From contig JBBMOA010000017.1 of the NCBI GenBank assembly GCA_037954235.1, positions 23,838,527-23,902,526 of the forward strand: a stretch of 64,000 nt of DNA, given 5' to 3'. The DNA is from Aulostomus chinensis. Taxonomy: Eukaryota; Chordata; Actinopteri; Syngnathiformes; Aulostomidae. The notes below the pieces were generated by a model that had not been told where the DNA came from, searched no databases, and worked only from the letters and a program-made list of their open reading frames with translations. The position numbers and the translations under genes are program-made. Position 1 is the stretch's first letter. Each line of letters begins with the position of its first letter. Of this stretch, positions 12,183 to 24,739 are shown one piece after another.

Positions 12183-14673
12183 CAGTAAGACTGCAGGTTT
12201 CAGGTTCTTCAACATAGATCGCCACAGGGACGACGTAAATACGTAGGCCAGCCCTCAAGTTAGAGCCACCATGGGCTCCTTGGATTAATCAACTGGATTT
12301 TTACATAAGACTTGGGATTATTGCTGAAAATAAACACTGTGCCAAAGACACATTTATGATACATGTTTTATTTTTCAAGCTAATCTTCACAAACGAACAC
12401 CATGAATGATGCAAAGCTGGGAGGTAAAAACAAGTGAAATAGAATGAACAACAGCGCAAACATCTTCAGCGTCACCATTGAACATTCATTCCGTCTCCTC
12501 AGCAGGATGATGGCAACTGTTCTCTGGTCTGGTTCTACCCTGCAAGGTAAGGCTGCCGCCAGATTCTCAAGGTACAGTAAGAAGCTGCCAGCCACCAAGC
12601 TACGATTCAGACCTGTCAGCACAGTTGCTGCAGTAGCGTCAACAGCAGGAGAACTTGAGCAGTCCTTGATTTAAAGGAGGGCTAAGGATGACCTGAAAGC
12701 TTCCCTCAACATTTTTTTTGTTGCTTTTCTCCCAAATGGTTCAAGTTACCTGGGATGGACAGATGGTTGAATGACTCTCCAGTGCCAAGTACTTTAGAAA
12801 GTCTCTGCCCTTTGTTCAAACTGTGTCCAAGGACGACTACCCAGATGGTTCAGGGTAACAACGCATCTGACAGGTCTGGTTAGGTTCGGCACCAAACACT
12901 GAGGGGATTAGGGATGCTTTCATTCAGCTGCCAATGACTTCAGCATTAAACAACAACCTGAAGGAATCTATTGGAAGAATATCCCCCTATAATCCATTCT
13001 CTATTATTGGATTCAGCAGGACTCCAGGAAATTACGCCTCTTTCTCGTTGAAAAAAAAAAAAAAGTTGTACTGAAACAATTATATGGCTATTGCTGGAGG
13101 GAGCAATCAATTACCACTTAGCAGGAGTTGTTTTTATAAACCCCCAGCACTTGTTCTCTTCAGCAGTTGCTGAATTGGTTCTTGAGATCTGGGACAGAAC
13201 GGGGCACATTATTAAAAATACTCAAAAAACAACGCTCACACGAGTTAAACCAGCTAACATGTTGATGGAGAACAAGTTGATCTGAGCATTGTAAACCGTT
13301 TCTTTAGGGTCTAGCAGTGTTGACACACTGTGGTTGTGACACAAATATTAACACGAAGATTTTAAATATTCTGAAACTATAAAACATCCCAGGGCCTCTC
13401 TGACTCTCAGCAGAGGTGCAGTGGAAGGACAGAAGGTCCTTCAGAGCGACAGCTGCCACTGATATTGCTTTTTTTTATTATTATTAATCATTTTCATGAA
13501 TGTGTGATGTAGTTAGCAAAAATTGATGAGATTATTTCTCTTAAATGATTAAAAATGATGCATTTGGTAAGACTAAATAAAACTGAAGGGGATAATTGTA
13601 TTGATTATTAATCCTTGGTCATTTCTCCTTTCTTACTCTGGACATTGTCAGTGCCTATTCGTCATTTGTGTGTGAGGTTCAGGCTTAAAACAGTCCACAG
13701 TTGGCACTTGGTTATTTCTCCTCTGTGGAGGACGACACACCCAAAAAGACAGAACAAGAAACATTTTAATCTGAAGTGATAGTTTAATTCTGTATCATTG
13801 AATCAAGCTGGTAAACCCTTTTCTCGCTCTCTGTGCGGTTACAGATTCAATCAGCCGAGGCTCTTGTTGACATAGCATACCAAATCAGGCCAACTGTTGG
13901 TGAGAGCCGAATTCCCTCAGATAATAAAATTGCAGCTGAAGGCCTGAGAGAAGGAGGAAAACAAACCATTCAACGTGTATTCTCTGCCAAATCCTCTTAT
14001 AGCATAATGCATTTACCCAGGGCCAGCACAAGCTTTCTGGAGTCCCAACCAATTTGACTGCCTCACATTAATTTACATCCCATTCAGTGGCACAAATATT
14101 GACACAGTTTCCACTGGAGAAAAGATGAAGTAAAAGTGTACTCAGCATTCTTACAAAAGACTTCTTGCAACAGTGTTTGGAGGTTGCCGTGCGTGGGAGC
14201 TGTTCCTAATATTTTGTCACTTCAATTCATAAAAATGGGGTGGACAAAACATGAGATACACTTATCGGTTCAACCACTGCACAAACTGCAGCCTTCAAAA
14301 AGACAGTTGTCACAGGTCCCAACAACCGTTTTCCGGCACCCCCAAAAATGCAGAAAAAAGCAGCTTTGTGCATTCCAGCTCCCTTAGCGACGGTTCCTTT
14401 CTGTTCCCATTGCATTTATACTTCCTCTATTCCCGTTTTGCTATTGCCAAAGTCTCATATGTCTTACTGTGCCTCGATTAGCTCAACAACCGTTCAGTTG
14501 TCAACATGAAACCTGGTGCTAAATTTGAAGTCGTGTGTCTGAGGGGTTGACGGGTGGGAGGGCCTGGGGTCTGAGGGGTTGAAGGGTCCGAGTGTTGGGG
14601 GTCTTCTATGCCAGTCAGGATGACGTTTTATATAGTTTTGCGGCTGTTAATCGTCAGCCAGTAGCTTCCAGTA
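12183..14673. other. Unannotated intronic stretch
   Basis: Contains an A15-type run near 13050 and a few short frames without domains. Nothing further to annotate. Confidence 0.55.
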
Positions 14674-14815
14674 CACCCATCAGCCAAAACATTAAAACCA
14701 CCTGCCTAATATGGTCGAGGTCCCCCTTGTGCTGCCAAAACAGCTGGCGTGGACTCGACTAGACCTCCGCAGGTGTCCTGTGGTGTCCGGAACCCAGATG
14801 CGGACAGCAGATTGG
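14674..14815 (-). mobile_element. Tc1/mariner 3'-end remnant (transposase C-terminus plus terminal inverted repeat)
   Basis: A TA dinucleotide (14672-14673) is followed by CACCCATCAGCCAAAACATT, the terminal inverted repeat of a widespread vertebrate Tc1-like family. Inside it, on the minus strand, are the decayed last codons of the transposase: ARG-ARG-SER-SER-ARG-VAL near the end and a GGT-type close. The rest of the element is missing, so this is a truncated, non-functional fossil of roughly 140 bp. Confidence 0.8.
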
Positions 14816-15547
14816 CAATTACTTGATAAGCAAACTACATCTCTGAGGGAATTTTTTTTATGACAATTGACACACATGTTATCAGGCAGTTTTAAAACTA
14901 GAGTGATTAACATCTGTCAATCACCACACTATTCTAGTGCAACCAGTCGTGAAGCTTTCTATGACCATTGTTCCTGCAGCTGAAAATACCTGCATCATCT
15001 CAGTATATCATATAAATGTAACTGTCACAAGAGATCCACCCGTGCGAGACATTCAGAGGTAAAGTATATACCAACGTGACAAATCACTGGACGGATGATG
15101 AAAGGAATATAAATGTAAAATAAAGAAAGATCTGTTGTTGTCTAGAATTATCACGGTCCTCTTCCTCAGGTTGCCAGATTCTGTATTCAGTCATAACTCT
15201 ACAAATGTTCCACCCCGCAGTGGGAATGCTGCTCTGCTCTTGCCGTGCCCCCAATGTGTTATTATTAGGCGATGCTCTGCTTTCACACAGCAGCGCTGCT
15301 TCTCTGCTGTGGCTGTTGCCTATGGGACTTTGGATTTAATGTCACGCTGCTCTCAGGTTGTTCAGGGATTCATCCTCCAAGGAGGTTTGTGATTCTCATT
15401 TTTGACTATTAACCATGCAGTGAATGATGAGAGGAGCAGGTTAAGACGCTGGGTAAAACTAATTACATGTAGTTGCACAATTCTACAGAATACTGCTTTA
15501 AACAGCCTTGCATCTGTCATTAATTCTCCATCAGCAGTTAAAATTCC
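14816..15547. other. Unannotated intronic stretch
   Basis: No exon or repeat recognised. The plus-strand frame at 15135-15392 lacks any identifiable domain. Confidence 0.55.

Positions 15548-15598
<51 letters not shown>
15548..15598. repeat. Compound (TC)n(AC)n microsatellite
   Basis: A TC tract to 15570 joins directly to AC units to 15598. Confidence 0.98.
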
Positions 15599-15602
<4 letters not shown>

Positions 15603-16109
15603 CTACATTCCTGCTGTGCCATTAAATCAGAAGTGGAGAATGAAAAGTTGCTGAATAAAGTGAAGTGTAATAATTCCATGTATTTGTAATGTCGTCCGTC
15701 TCTAATGAATATGACATGGTGCCAACCGGGTTTTGCATTTACATGACAGTTTCCAGGAAAAAGACAGAAACCAAAAGCTTAAGTGCAGAAACACCCACAG
15801 AGTTTAATATGTAGCCAACACAAGTTCAATTAACGTAGCTACACATGTTCCATTTTTACGACTTAATTAACAAAAAGTGTTTGAACTGTAAATAAAAGAG
15901 TTCGATAAGAGGTTTGTTTTCACTCTGTACTATTTACTGATAACAAACAAGACATACAAAGCAACAAGCTAGAGGAGGAGGCCAAGAGTTTGATACCGAT
16001 GAGGGCGGTTGTTTCCTCCCCCACCCAAGACACACAGACAGACAACTGCAACCAAACAGCTGGAAGGGAATAAAAGTTGGACAGCTGTGCAGGTGCCAGA
16101 CTGGTAGCT

Positions 16110-16123
16110 CTGCCCTCTAGAGG
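16110..16123 (-). promoter_or_regulatory. Weak CTCF-like motif next to the GTAT array
   Basis: The minus strand reads CCTCTAGAGGGCAG, matching 13 of 14 core CTCF positions. It is also largely palindromic (CCTCTAGAGG), which lowers its specificity. Confidence 0.25.
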
Positions 16124-16170
16124 CGTCTCTGCTTTACATCTGGAAATCACATTTGAAATCACAACGCACT

Positions 16171-17235
16171 GTATGTATGTATGTATGTATGTATGTAAGC
16201 ATGTATGTAAGTATGTATGTATGTATGTAGGTATGTATGTATGTAGGTATGTATGTATGTATGTATGTAGGTATGTATGTACGCATATAGGTATGTAGGT
16301 ATGTATGTACGCATGTAGGTATGTATGTACGCATGTAGGTATGTATGTATGCATGTATGTATGTATGTATGTATGTTTGTAGGTATGTATGTATGTTTGT
16401 AGGTATGTATGTATGTAAGCAGGTATGTATGTAAGCATGTATGTAAGTATGTATGTATGTATGTATGTATGTATGTAGGTAGGTATGTTTGTATGTTTGT
16501 AGGTATGTATGTATGTAGGTGTGTGTGTACGCATGTATGTATGTGTGTACGCATGTATGTAGGTATGTATGTATGTTTGTAGGTATGTATGTATGTTTGT
16601 AGGTATGTATGTATGTTTGTAGGTATGTATGTATGTAGGTATGTATGTACGCATACAGGTATGTATGTACGCATACAGGTATGTATGTAGGTATGTATGT
16701 ATGTATGTTTGTAGGTATGTATGTACGCATACAGGTATGTATGTAGCTATGTATGTATGTATGTTTGTAGGTATGTATGTATGTAAGCATGTATGTATGT
16801 ATGTACCTATGTATGTATGTTGGTCTGTATGTACGCATGTATGTAGGTACGTATGTATGTAGGTATGTATGTAGGTATGCATGGCTGTAGGTATGCATGT
16901 ATGTATGTACACATGTATGTATGTATATAGGGATGTATGTATTTATGGAAGGATGTTTATATGTATGTATGTACGCATGTATGTACAGTATGTATAAAGG
17001 GATGTATGTACGCATGTGTGTATGTATGTACGCATATATGGATATATGAAAATATTATGTATATGTGGATGTACTGTATGTACACATGTATGTATGTACA
17101 CATGTATATATGAATGTATGTACGCATGTATGTCTGCACGCATGTATGGATGTATGTACACATGTATGTACGTATGCATGTATGTATGTATGCAAGTCTG
17201 TATTTACTTATGTATGTATACGTATGTATTTAAAT
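16171..17235. repeat. 1.07-kb GTAT tetranucleotide array with 20-bp higher-order units
   Basis: The whole stretch is built from GTAT/ATGT units with recurring variants (AGGT, TTGT, ACGC, AAGC). In the centre the variants themselves recur at a fixed 20-bp period: three exact copies of aggtatgtatgtatgtttgt fill 16561-16620, and a unit ending in acgcatacaggt recurs at 16641-16680 and again near 16725. The right end (from about 16900) becomes irregular with ATAT and ACAC steps. Because 4 and 3 share no factor, it stays open in several frames and yields His-Thr-Tyr-Ile repeat peptides up to 330 codons, which I regard as artefacts. Confidence 0.97.
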
Positions 17236-17239
17236 ATCG

Positions 17240-20200
17240 TACGTATAAAATCAAATATTGTGGTGCTGCAGACATGATCATCCTTCACATTGTCTTCAAG
17301 ATACACAAGACATCTTTGTTTGATACAGAACTTTACAAAAAAACATGTTTTATAAATATCATTTTTTGAAATTGCAATATCAGCCAAAATAACTGAAATG
17401 AGAGATTTTGTCAAAATTGTGCATCACTACTATCCTCTGTGGCAACATAAAGGATGTATGAAAGTATAAGAGCGGTGATGGCTCAAATCTTGTACCACGT
17501 ATGTAGTTAATGTCTTTATGAAGCCCTCTAAGACCAGCAACATTTTAGCCATTAATAAGGCTTCCGCCAGCATTTTCATTCTGCTCCTTCACAGGTTTCC
17601 TTTATTAAGATCCAGTAATTACTATCCAGTTGAGGCGCATATCCTCTGCTAATTATACTGGCTACAATACATGTTCCTCTCTACTCTGAAGTCTCCATGC
17701 TTCTTTGTTCTCAAAAATCCATCCAGCACTGTAATGAACCACCACAGCTTATACTGTGGCATGTATGGCACTGCCTTTTTTTCTCCGATTCCACAATAGA
17801 AACACCCACATCATGTCACTTTAGAACACTCAAGATTTTTGCAATTTTGATACCCGAAGTGTTTCGATGGAATTCTTCATAATACGTCATCATGTTACAA
17901 GCAGGAGCAGCCGGGACATAAAACATGAGCATGGAAGTGAAAGGCACTGGCGTCTGAAGGTAATCACAACAATGAAAAGGCTCATCAGTTTAGATTAAAA
18001 ACCACATATGCAGATAGCAAACTGTAAGTGCAAGATTGTACAAAAGCCTTCTAATTTAATAAACCATGACTCATGATGTGATTTAGGAAGATGAATCGTG
18101 ATATTGTGAAATTAATGTAGCTTTTAAAAGATGCTTCATGTCAAGCAGACCTGAGAAACACTGTCTCACTGGGAGGGGGGCGGTCACCGGACAGACTCAC
18201 GTCGCCGGTGTCAACCACAGTAAACAAGTGCGTCCACATTGCAATTGAAGCAGGTTTAGTGGTGACTTAAGCGTCTGGGCCACTAAGACCGCTAAGTGGC
18301 CTCTTGGCGCTCGTGCAAACACGGCCAACAGAAAGACGCTGTGGGCGATCCACTGAGCTGTCAATCAATGCTGACTTGCAACAGGTACAGTTAACATGAA
18401 GGAGGCTGGTCCAACACTGTCAGCTGATCGGCGTAAACACAACATCAACAGACCGCATCACTGATGGAAAAAAAAATCATTCGTGAGCTCGCAGTGGATA
18501 ATTATGAGTGGATGACTACACAGGTTAGGTTTTTTTTCATCGGAAACTTTACCACCACCCGTTCAAGGCTCCAATAATCCATTAATTTTAATGTCTACAT
18601 GCATCTTTTAACATATTGAAAGGAGACATATACAGAATGTTTTAATAAACCAAATCTATTATACATGCAGTTAAATGGGGCAGTATTTTACCTTTCTGCA
18701 GTGTCAATATTTGCATTACATCCCTGCAGAACTGATCAAAATTTCTGCAATAGCGACCCTTACGACATTATGAATTTAAAAATTCAACCATGGGGGGGCA
18801 CTTGACTCACCACTGGAGAGACCAGCAGCAGGGGAGCAGTTGAGACTTCAAGCCAACACTGCCACTACCAAGCCACTAAATTAGCAGTTGCTTGGCGACA
18901 CCATGGCCACAGCGCAGGGTGGAGAATTGATTAATGCAACTGAACACTGAATATTACTGCTGCTTGGGAACTTCAAAACAGCAAATATTTGCTCACTTAT
19001 TCTTTCCCCACGAACGGCTAGACTGCTGAACAGGCCCGGGCATTAAAACGATGCTATCAAGCCACCAGAGTTAGCCGCAGGGGTTTAGCTAAGGCACATA
19101 TTCAGTATGAGATGAGAATAGGTGAGAATTATTTTCTGTCCTCCACAGAGTCTACTAAAAACGATAGATACCCTTCTGTCCACTGCGTGTGCGATCAGGT
19201 TCTGAGACCCACAGATGACTGCTAGCTAGCTTAGCTCCATTAATAACGGTGGATAGGAAGTAGCAGCATAACACTGTTAAATACAGTCTTTGCCTGCACT
19301 AACAGAGGTAAGTTAAAAAGGGTTGAAATATTGAGATGTTGTAGAATCAGACACCTTGTCAGAACCAGTTTCCTGACCGGGGGCAGTGAAACGATGCAGC
19401 ACCTCAAAATGTTAAACAAAATATTAGCTGACGACTAGCAGAGCAGCTGTTGCTGCTAATCATGGAAGGTGTTATAAGCGAGGGTGAGGAGGATTACTGC
19501 TGGATCAACCAAGATCCCGAACCTGATCTAGGTGAGGGGTACGCTAACACTTCCCATCCACTACCATTCACTGTGCTAAGCTAACCAGCATTCAGCTGCT
19601 CGCTGTGGGTCTCTGCTTCCTTGTGCACAGACGGAAGAGAGAAAGGAGAGGGGTATCCATCATCTTGTCTGGCTCTGGGGAGGATGGACCATAAGTGTTT
19701 CTCCAAAAAAGTAGGTGTGTTCCTTTAAAGGCGGGGATGTGCGGTGTGTTGTGTCGAGGGACTGGAGGATCTATGAAAGAACAGCATTAACACCCACTGC
19801 CTGGTCTGGTGATATGTAAAAACATCATGTATCAGGGGTTTCCACAGGAGGGTTTTCCCAACTCAGTATTTTTACCTTGGTTTAGTGTTTGGACCAAAAA
19901 AAGAGAAAAGTTATTGGGGTATTTGCTAGTATATACGTTCTGAGAGTTTAAACAGGGTTCACAGGGTTCTATGTATCACAGGCTTTCTTGTTAGGCACAC
20001 AAAATCTGTTTTAGAGCATCCTGACTATTAACACTAAGCTCCTCCTGTCAATATGCTAGTTTTGCTGATCCCCCAGATAAAAGTATCAATAGCAATTAAG
20101 ACAACAATCTGCCACCATAATCAACCCTCACAGTTTTGAAATGAAGTCATACAAACAGGCACAGATTTGATTTCAACCTATTTGGTGCTTGTGAACTCTC

Positions 20201-21113
20201 CTCTGACACGTTTAACAGCGCTTCTCTCTAAAGGCCAATGTTTAGAACCACTGGACCAGAAAATCTCAGTGGAACCTCATTTTACAAGTTGAACCACTGC
20301 ACTTATCCTTCCATTTTCTTTGTGCCGTGTCATTACATTCAGCGCATGATAGTGGCATGAACTTTCTCAAGCTGTTAAAATTTTATCTCAAGAAGCTGCT
20401 GTCAGTGAATAATGACATTAAGGTTCCAGACGCTAAAGTCACAATAATTGTCACTGATGGTTCCGTTGTTGAACCAGGTGTGATCTGTCTTGTGTTGACC
20501 ATGAAAGGATCCAGCTGACCTTCTACTGACGCTGCTTCATCATGTCAATTCAACCCATGTCACCACCTCAGGATGCTGGGAAGTCAGTGTGATAGTCTGT
20601 ATTCCCAGGGTCACTTCAGATATTTCTAGAAGATCAGGTTGGGTCAGGAAGAGATTGTCAAACCCAGGTGTGTGCAGGGCTTCCTGCATGGGGGTGTAAC
20701 TGGGTCAGTTGTCCCCTGGTCCCAGTCCCCGTCCCGGCCCATCCAGACCAGGACACAGGGCGGGCCTGGGCATATGAGGTGTTAATGGCCAAGAGCCCTT
20801 GCCCCCCACACACAAAACCCTCTCAAGAAGTAAAGGAGCTTCATTCACAGCTGGTGGATGCATTGTCAAACAGGCGTTCTTGCTCCTCCTGTGTTTTCTC
20901 CCCTCTAGCTGTGATTTATGTCTTTTCTCTGCTACTCTATGAGTCAATCTACCATCAAAGTGCTACGTATCATCATAAAAGATTACTGTTTTATCAGCGG
21001 TGAAGTGTTTATGATTTAATGTTTACGTGACTGACAGCTTGACACACGTCCACACCTTTCCTTTAATGTACTTACAGTACTAGAAACTTCCCCACTGCCA
21101 GAATAGCGCTCGC
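17240..21113. other. Unannotated intronic stretch
   Basis: AT-rich near 17240-18160. The part from about 18780 to 19730 is richer in TAGC-type words and ends in GTGTTCCTTTAAAG, and may be an old transposon, but I found no terminal repeats. The 20660-21003 frame has no domain I recognise. Confidence 0.45.
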
Positions 21114-21143
21114 TCACACACACAGACACACACACAGACACAC

Positions 21144-21226
<83 letters not shown>
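21114..21226. repeat. Long (CA)n microsatellite
   Basis: 113 bp, with G interruptions only in the first 35 bp. It reads (UG)n in alk pre-mRNA. Confidence 0.98.
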
Positions 21227-21227
<1 letters not shown>

Positions 21228-23858
21228 CTCCTGAACCCCACGCTGCTACAGCCTCGTCTGCTGTCCCGTGTGGATGGCAGTTTGGCTGACAACACTGCCA
21301 GCAGCAGGTTTATCTCTTTAACTGCGTGATGTGTAGCGTTGTCTCATCGCGGATGATGATCAAGGTATCAAAACTAGAGTCTTAAAGCTAGAAAGAAAGA
21401 AAGAAGATGGGTATCACAATAATAAAGGCCACTGAACAAAAAAATATCAGCAATCATTATTGTGAAGTGTGGAAAAAAATCAAAAATTTAAAAGTAAATA
21501 CCTAAATTGAGGAAAATAGAATGTTGTCCCTCATCCATGGAGCTGAGGCTGAGTTCAGAGTTCCCGTCATGAATGGACTCACCTGAAGTATACTTCTACT
21601 TACCCCTGAACAGATAGTTGACTTTTGTATTTTCCTCGTGAAGTGTATGGGAGAAACTCGGCATAGGGACGAGATCGAGTGGAATACATCGATCAAGCAA
21701 ACATCAAACTGCAACAGCAACCTGCTTCCATCTAAGTTTAATATTTGTAGCAAACAGACGAGACGGTTCGATAAACACCATGATCAACCCTTAACTGTGA
21801 GCATGACCTGTACAAACCAAGCTGAGTGTATCTGAGCCCAAATCTTCACCCTTCCTTAACCCTGACGATACACCTGTGTGGTAGCAGCAAGCCAAACCTT
21901 CACCGCAGCTTTGACCAATCATTGTTTGTCTGGGTGCAAATGCAAGAAACAAACAAATCAGTGATAACCAGGTTCCTGAACCCAAACGACCGAAATGAGA
22001 AAAAGAACCCAGAGGTGCAGTCGGCCCTGAGTGGCTCATATATTTGAGACAAACGTGTGCTGCTAGTGCTGAACAGCGACGTAACTGGCGGGATCGGTTT
22101 GCGCGAGCGCCGTGGTCTACGAATAAGCTCTTGATCAGCTGAGGGAAAAATAAAGAACTGGGACACATTCTGCCTTTGAAGTTGAAACAAAAAGGAATGA
22201 ATACATAATTTAGCAGATCCTCAGAGCGGACAAAAGCACCCGAATGTTCCTGCCTCTCGGCAACAGATATCCAGACAGTCTGTGGGAAGGTAGACACAAC
22301 AGCTTGTTGATGACTCCCCCAGTGCATGCCAGTAGTATCACCTGGAGTGAATTCCTAAAGGCTGGGATATAATCTGATTATAGAACATTAGAGGGACACG
22401 GTTGTAATGAGTCCATTAGGAACTTTTTTCCTTTTCCCTGCCTTGTTTTTTTTTTTTATCCTTCTTTGCCCCAAACATCCTCGTCTGTGAGGGATAAATA
22501 AAGCAAACTGTGTATGTGTGCTGATATGAAAAAGTGCGCAGTCTGCGTTTTGTGGGCATGTTTAATTAATTTACCCAAATTAGAATGAATGTGAGTGTGC
22601 AAGTGCATGAGAGAGGCACAGCTCCACCTGAGGGCAGCTGTGTTCCTGAGTGTTGGTTTTTGACTGTGTGTTCTGGTGTAGCCCGGCTGATAAGGGACTG
22701 GGTGTAGACTGAGGGCCAGTCAGCCAGCCTGCCAGCCTGCCGCCTCTCAGCTAGGTAAAGAGAGTTGATGGATCACAGTCCACTGGGAGAAGTCAACACT
22801 TCCTTCCCCTGCCAACACCTCCTGCCTGGCCTGCTTGCAGGGAGAAATCCCAAAGCTGCTCTCAACAAGAGGCCTTGAAGCGCCGTGCCAGGGCGGCAGC
22901 CACGGGGCAAACGCAGGGTTAGTGAGTGTGCTGCTGCGTGCGTGCAGCCTGCATGGACGCAAATGACAGAAAGTGCGAACATTATTGATGTGCTTGGGTG
23001 GAAAAACACAATGCAGTAGCTTAATTGAAAGACTTGAAAATCTGAAAGTTAAAACGAGCAGAAATACATTTATTTAAATGGTTCTTTTTTCTGCATAAAA
23101 CAGACTAAAATTGAACACAGACGTGTGTCAGTCCTGGATGAGAATCAGGCACTCGTTTCTCCATGGCAGCCTCCAGGCTTGAGGAACATGCAGTGGAGCT
23201 CGTTCAAGAATCAACCTAAGGTTACCTCCTTCTCTTGTTGCATTGATCATTCTGACTAATTAGCAATGCAGACAAAATGCAGGGCCACCACAGCACCAAT
23301 GAAGAGAAAAATCACAACTATAACTTCTCTGACTTTACATACAACAAATAAACAGAGAAATCCTTGTCAAAGTTTACCAGTGCACAGTATATCTAACGAA
23401 CCTTTACTTCCAACTTTGTCTTCGTTCAGACTCTGGACCATCTCAGAGGTAGCTCTCTCCAAGAGCGCATTGAGCCGTGATGACACACACGCTCCCAACG
23501 TCGACCACGTGCTCTCAGTGCTGCTAATAAATTCCAGCGGTCGAAACAAGCATTCATTCTATATTGATTCCCATACACTGAAGGAAACCTTTGTTTGCAG
23601 AGGAAACAACCATCACAGCCGAGCGTGTAGCAGCGCTAAAGCAAACACACATGGGGAATCTACTTCCCGTGATCCTGCAGGTACAAGCCAAACTCCGAAG
23701 AGGGGAAGTTTCCTCCAGGATGCGTCTGCCAGTGGCCAGAGCTGCTCAGGATGGTGCAAAAGTGTGTTGGTACAATAAAATATCTGAGGTCACATAGGGA
23801 GACATGCGCACTTTAGAAGTAGCGTGTTGACTAGTTGTTTTAACGTAAAAAAGTTTTG
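21227..23858. other. Unannotated intronic stretch
   Basis: The minus-strand frame of 178 codons (21791-22327) and the plus-strand frame of 170 codons (23266-23778) show no domain, signal or splice-site support. A CAGCCAGCCTGCCAGCCTGC mini-repeat lies near 22718-22740. Confidence 0.5.
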
Positions 23859-24172
23859 AGGGGTGGAGCCTATCTCAGCAGCCTTCCCCCTGGACAGGTC
23901 ACCAGTCCATGGCAGGGCCAACACATAGAGACAGACAACCATTGGCTCTCCCAGCCACGCCTACGGTCAATTTAGAGTCTGGATTAACCTGGTCCCTCTT
24001 GATGTCTTTGGACTGTGGAGGAAGCTGGAGTACCAGAGAGAACCCAGCAGGAACAGGGAGAACATGGAGACTCACCCAGAAAGACCCCGTGCTCCAGCCG
24101 GGAATCGAACCTGGAACCTTCTTGCTGGGGGGCCACAGTGCTAACCCTGCACCACCGTGCCACCCCTTCAAA
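23859..24172 (-). mobile_element. V-SINE (DANA/Mermaid type), near full length
   Basis: In minus orientation it has a tRNA-like head (GGCACGGTGGTGCAGGG), an exact B box GGTTCGATTCC (24101-24111), then the V-SINE core including CATGTTCTCCCTG and GTCCAAAGACATCAAG, and a tail with GATAGGCTCCACCCC. The GGATGGA tail repeat is absent at the 3' end. No clear target-site duplication was found. It sits about 65 bp from an L2-type LINE fragment. Confidence 0.88.
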
Positions 24173-24236
24173 GACGATGTCATTTGAAAAGGCAGGTTGA
24201 GTTCATGTTGTAAAGATTAAGAAAATAAATTCAACA

Positions 24237-24735
24237 ATTCTACAATTTCATTTGGCAGACGCTTTTGTCCAAAGCGATGTACAACGCAAGTAAGAATTTA
24301 GACTGGAGGGAAAAACCTTAGTAAGAACGACAAAGTGCTCCAAGTTTGTCGGCTGCAGGTGCTGCCATCTAGTGGCACGAGAAGTGCCTTTTTTTTTTCT
24401 TTCTTCATATAATTTAAACACAACCAATCATTCAACAACATCTTTCAACATTCCACACATGCAATATTCAACACTGTCAGTGCTAAGTATTCACTAAGAG
24501 CTGGGTCTTAAACCTTCTGACTCGTTCTACCCCTGAGGACCAAGAGGAGAAGGGTCAGGTTTCAGAGCCTTCTGTTCCCTCAACAGTTGGGCCTTCAAAT
24601 GTCTCTTCGAAGTGGAAAGGGACTCTGTGGATCATATGGTCGTTCATTCCACCATTTGGGAACAACAGCGGAGAAGAGTCTAGAGATTTAAATTCTCTTT
24701 TCCAGTAGCATAAACTCCATCCTTTAGTTCCTGAA
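24237..24735 (-). mobile_element. L2/CR1-type LINE 3' end (ORF2 C-terminus plus 3' UTR)
   Basis: The last coding part reads SAVVPKWWNERP and ends in PLRRDI before a stop, a wording typical of L2-type ORF2 C-termini. The following 3' tail (about 400 bp) matches the tail of the LINE at 48.3-50.0 kb almost base for base, including the block CCACTAGATGGCAGCA and the terminal AAATTGTAGAA. It is heavily 5' truncated. Confidence 0.75.
24360..24375 (-). promoter_or_regulatory. CTCF-consensus motif carried in a LINE 3' tail (copy 1)
   Basis: The minus strand reads CCACTAGATGGCAGCA, which satisfies all 14 core positions of CCASYAGRKGGCRS. The same 16 bases are preserved in the second LINE copy. Confidence 0.45.
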
Positions 24736-24739
24736 ACTG

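Noticed and set aside
15920..17015. Minus-strand frames of 330, 293 and 171 codons rich in His-Thr-Tyr-Ile, and matching plus-strand Met-Tyr-Val-Cys frames
   Set aside because: They are translations of the GTAT array, open in several frames at once because the tetramer lacks stops. No non-repeat domain is attached.
16171..17235. Regular array that could be mistaken for a CRISPR array
   Set aside because: There are no unique spacers, the unit is a tetranucleotide with variants, and the context is a vertebrate intron.
21791..22327. Minus-strand frame of 178 codons, the longest non-repetitive one
   Set aside because: No domain, no match to any ALK segment, no splice-site support, and an unremarkable composition. 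It is probably chance.
24090..24172. tRNA-like head with an exact B box
   Set aside because: It continues directly into the V-SINE core and cannot form a full cloverleaf with a proper acceptor stem, so it is not a tRNA gene. The same holds for the heads at 39065 and 48735.
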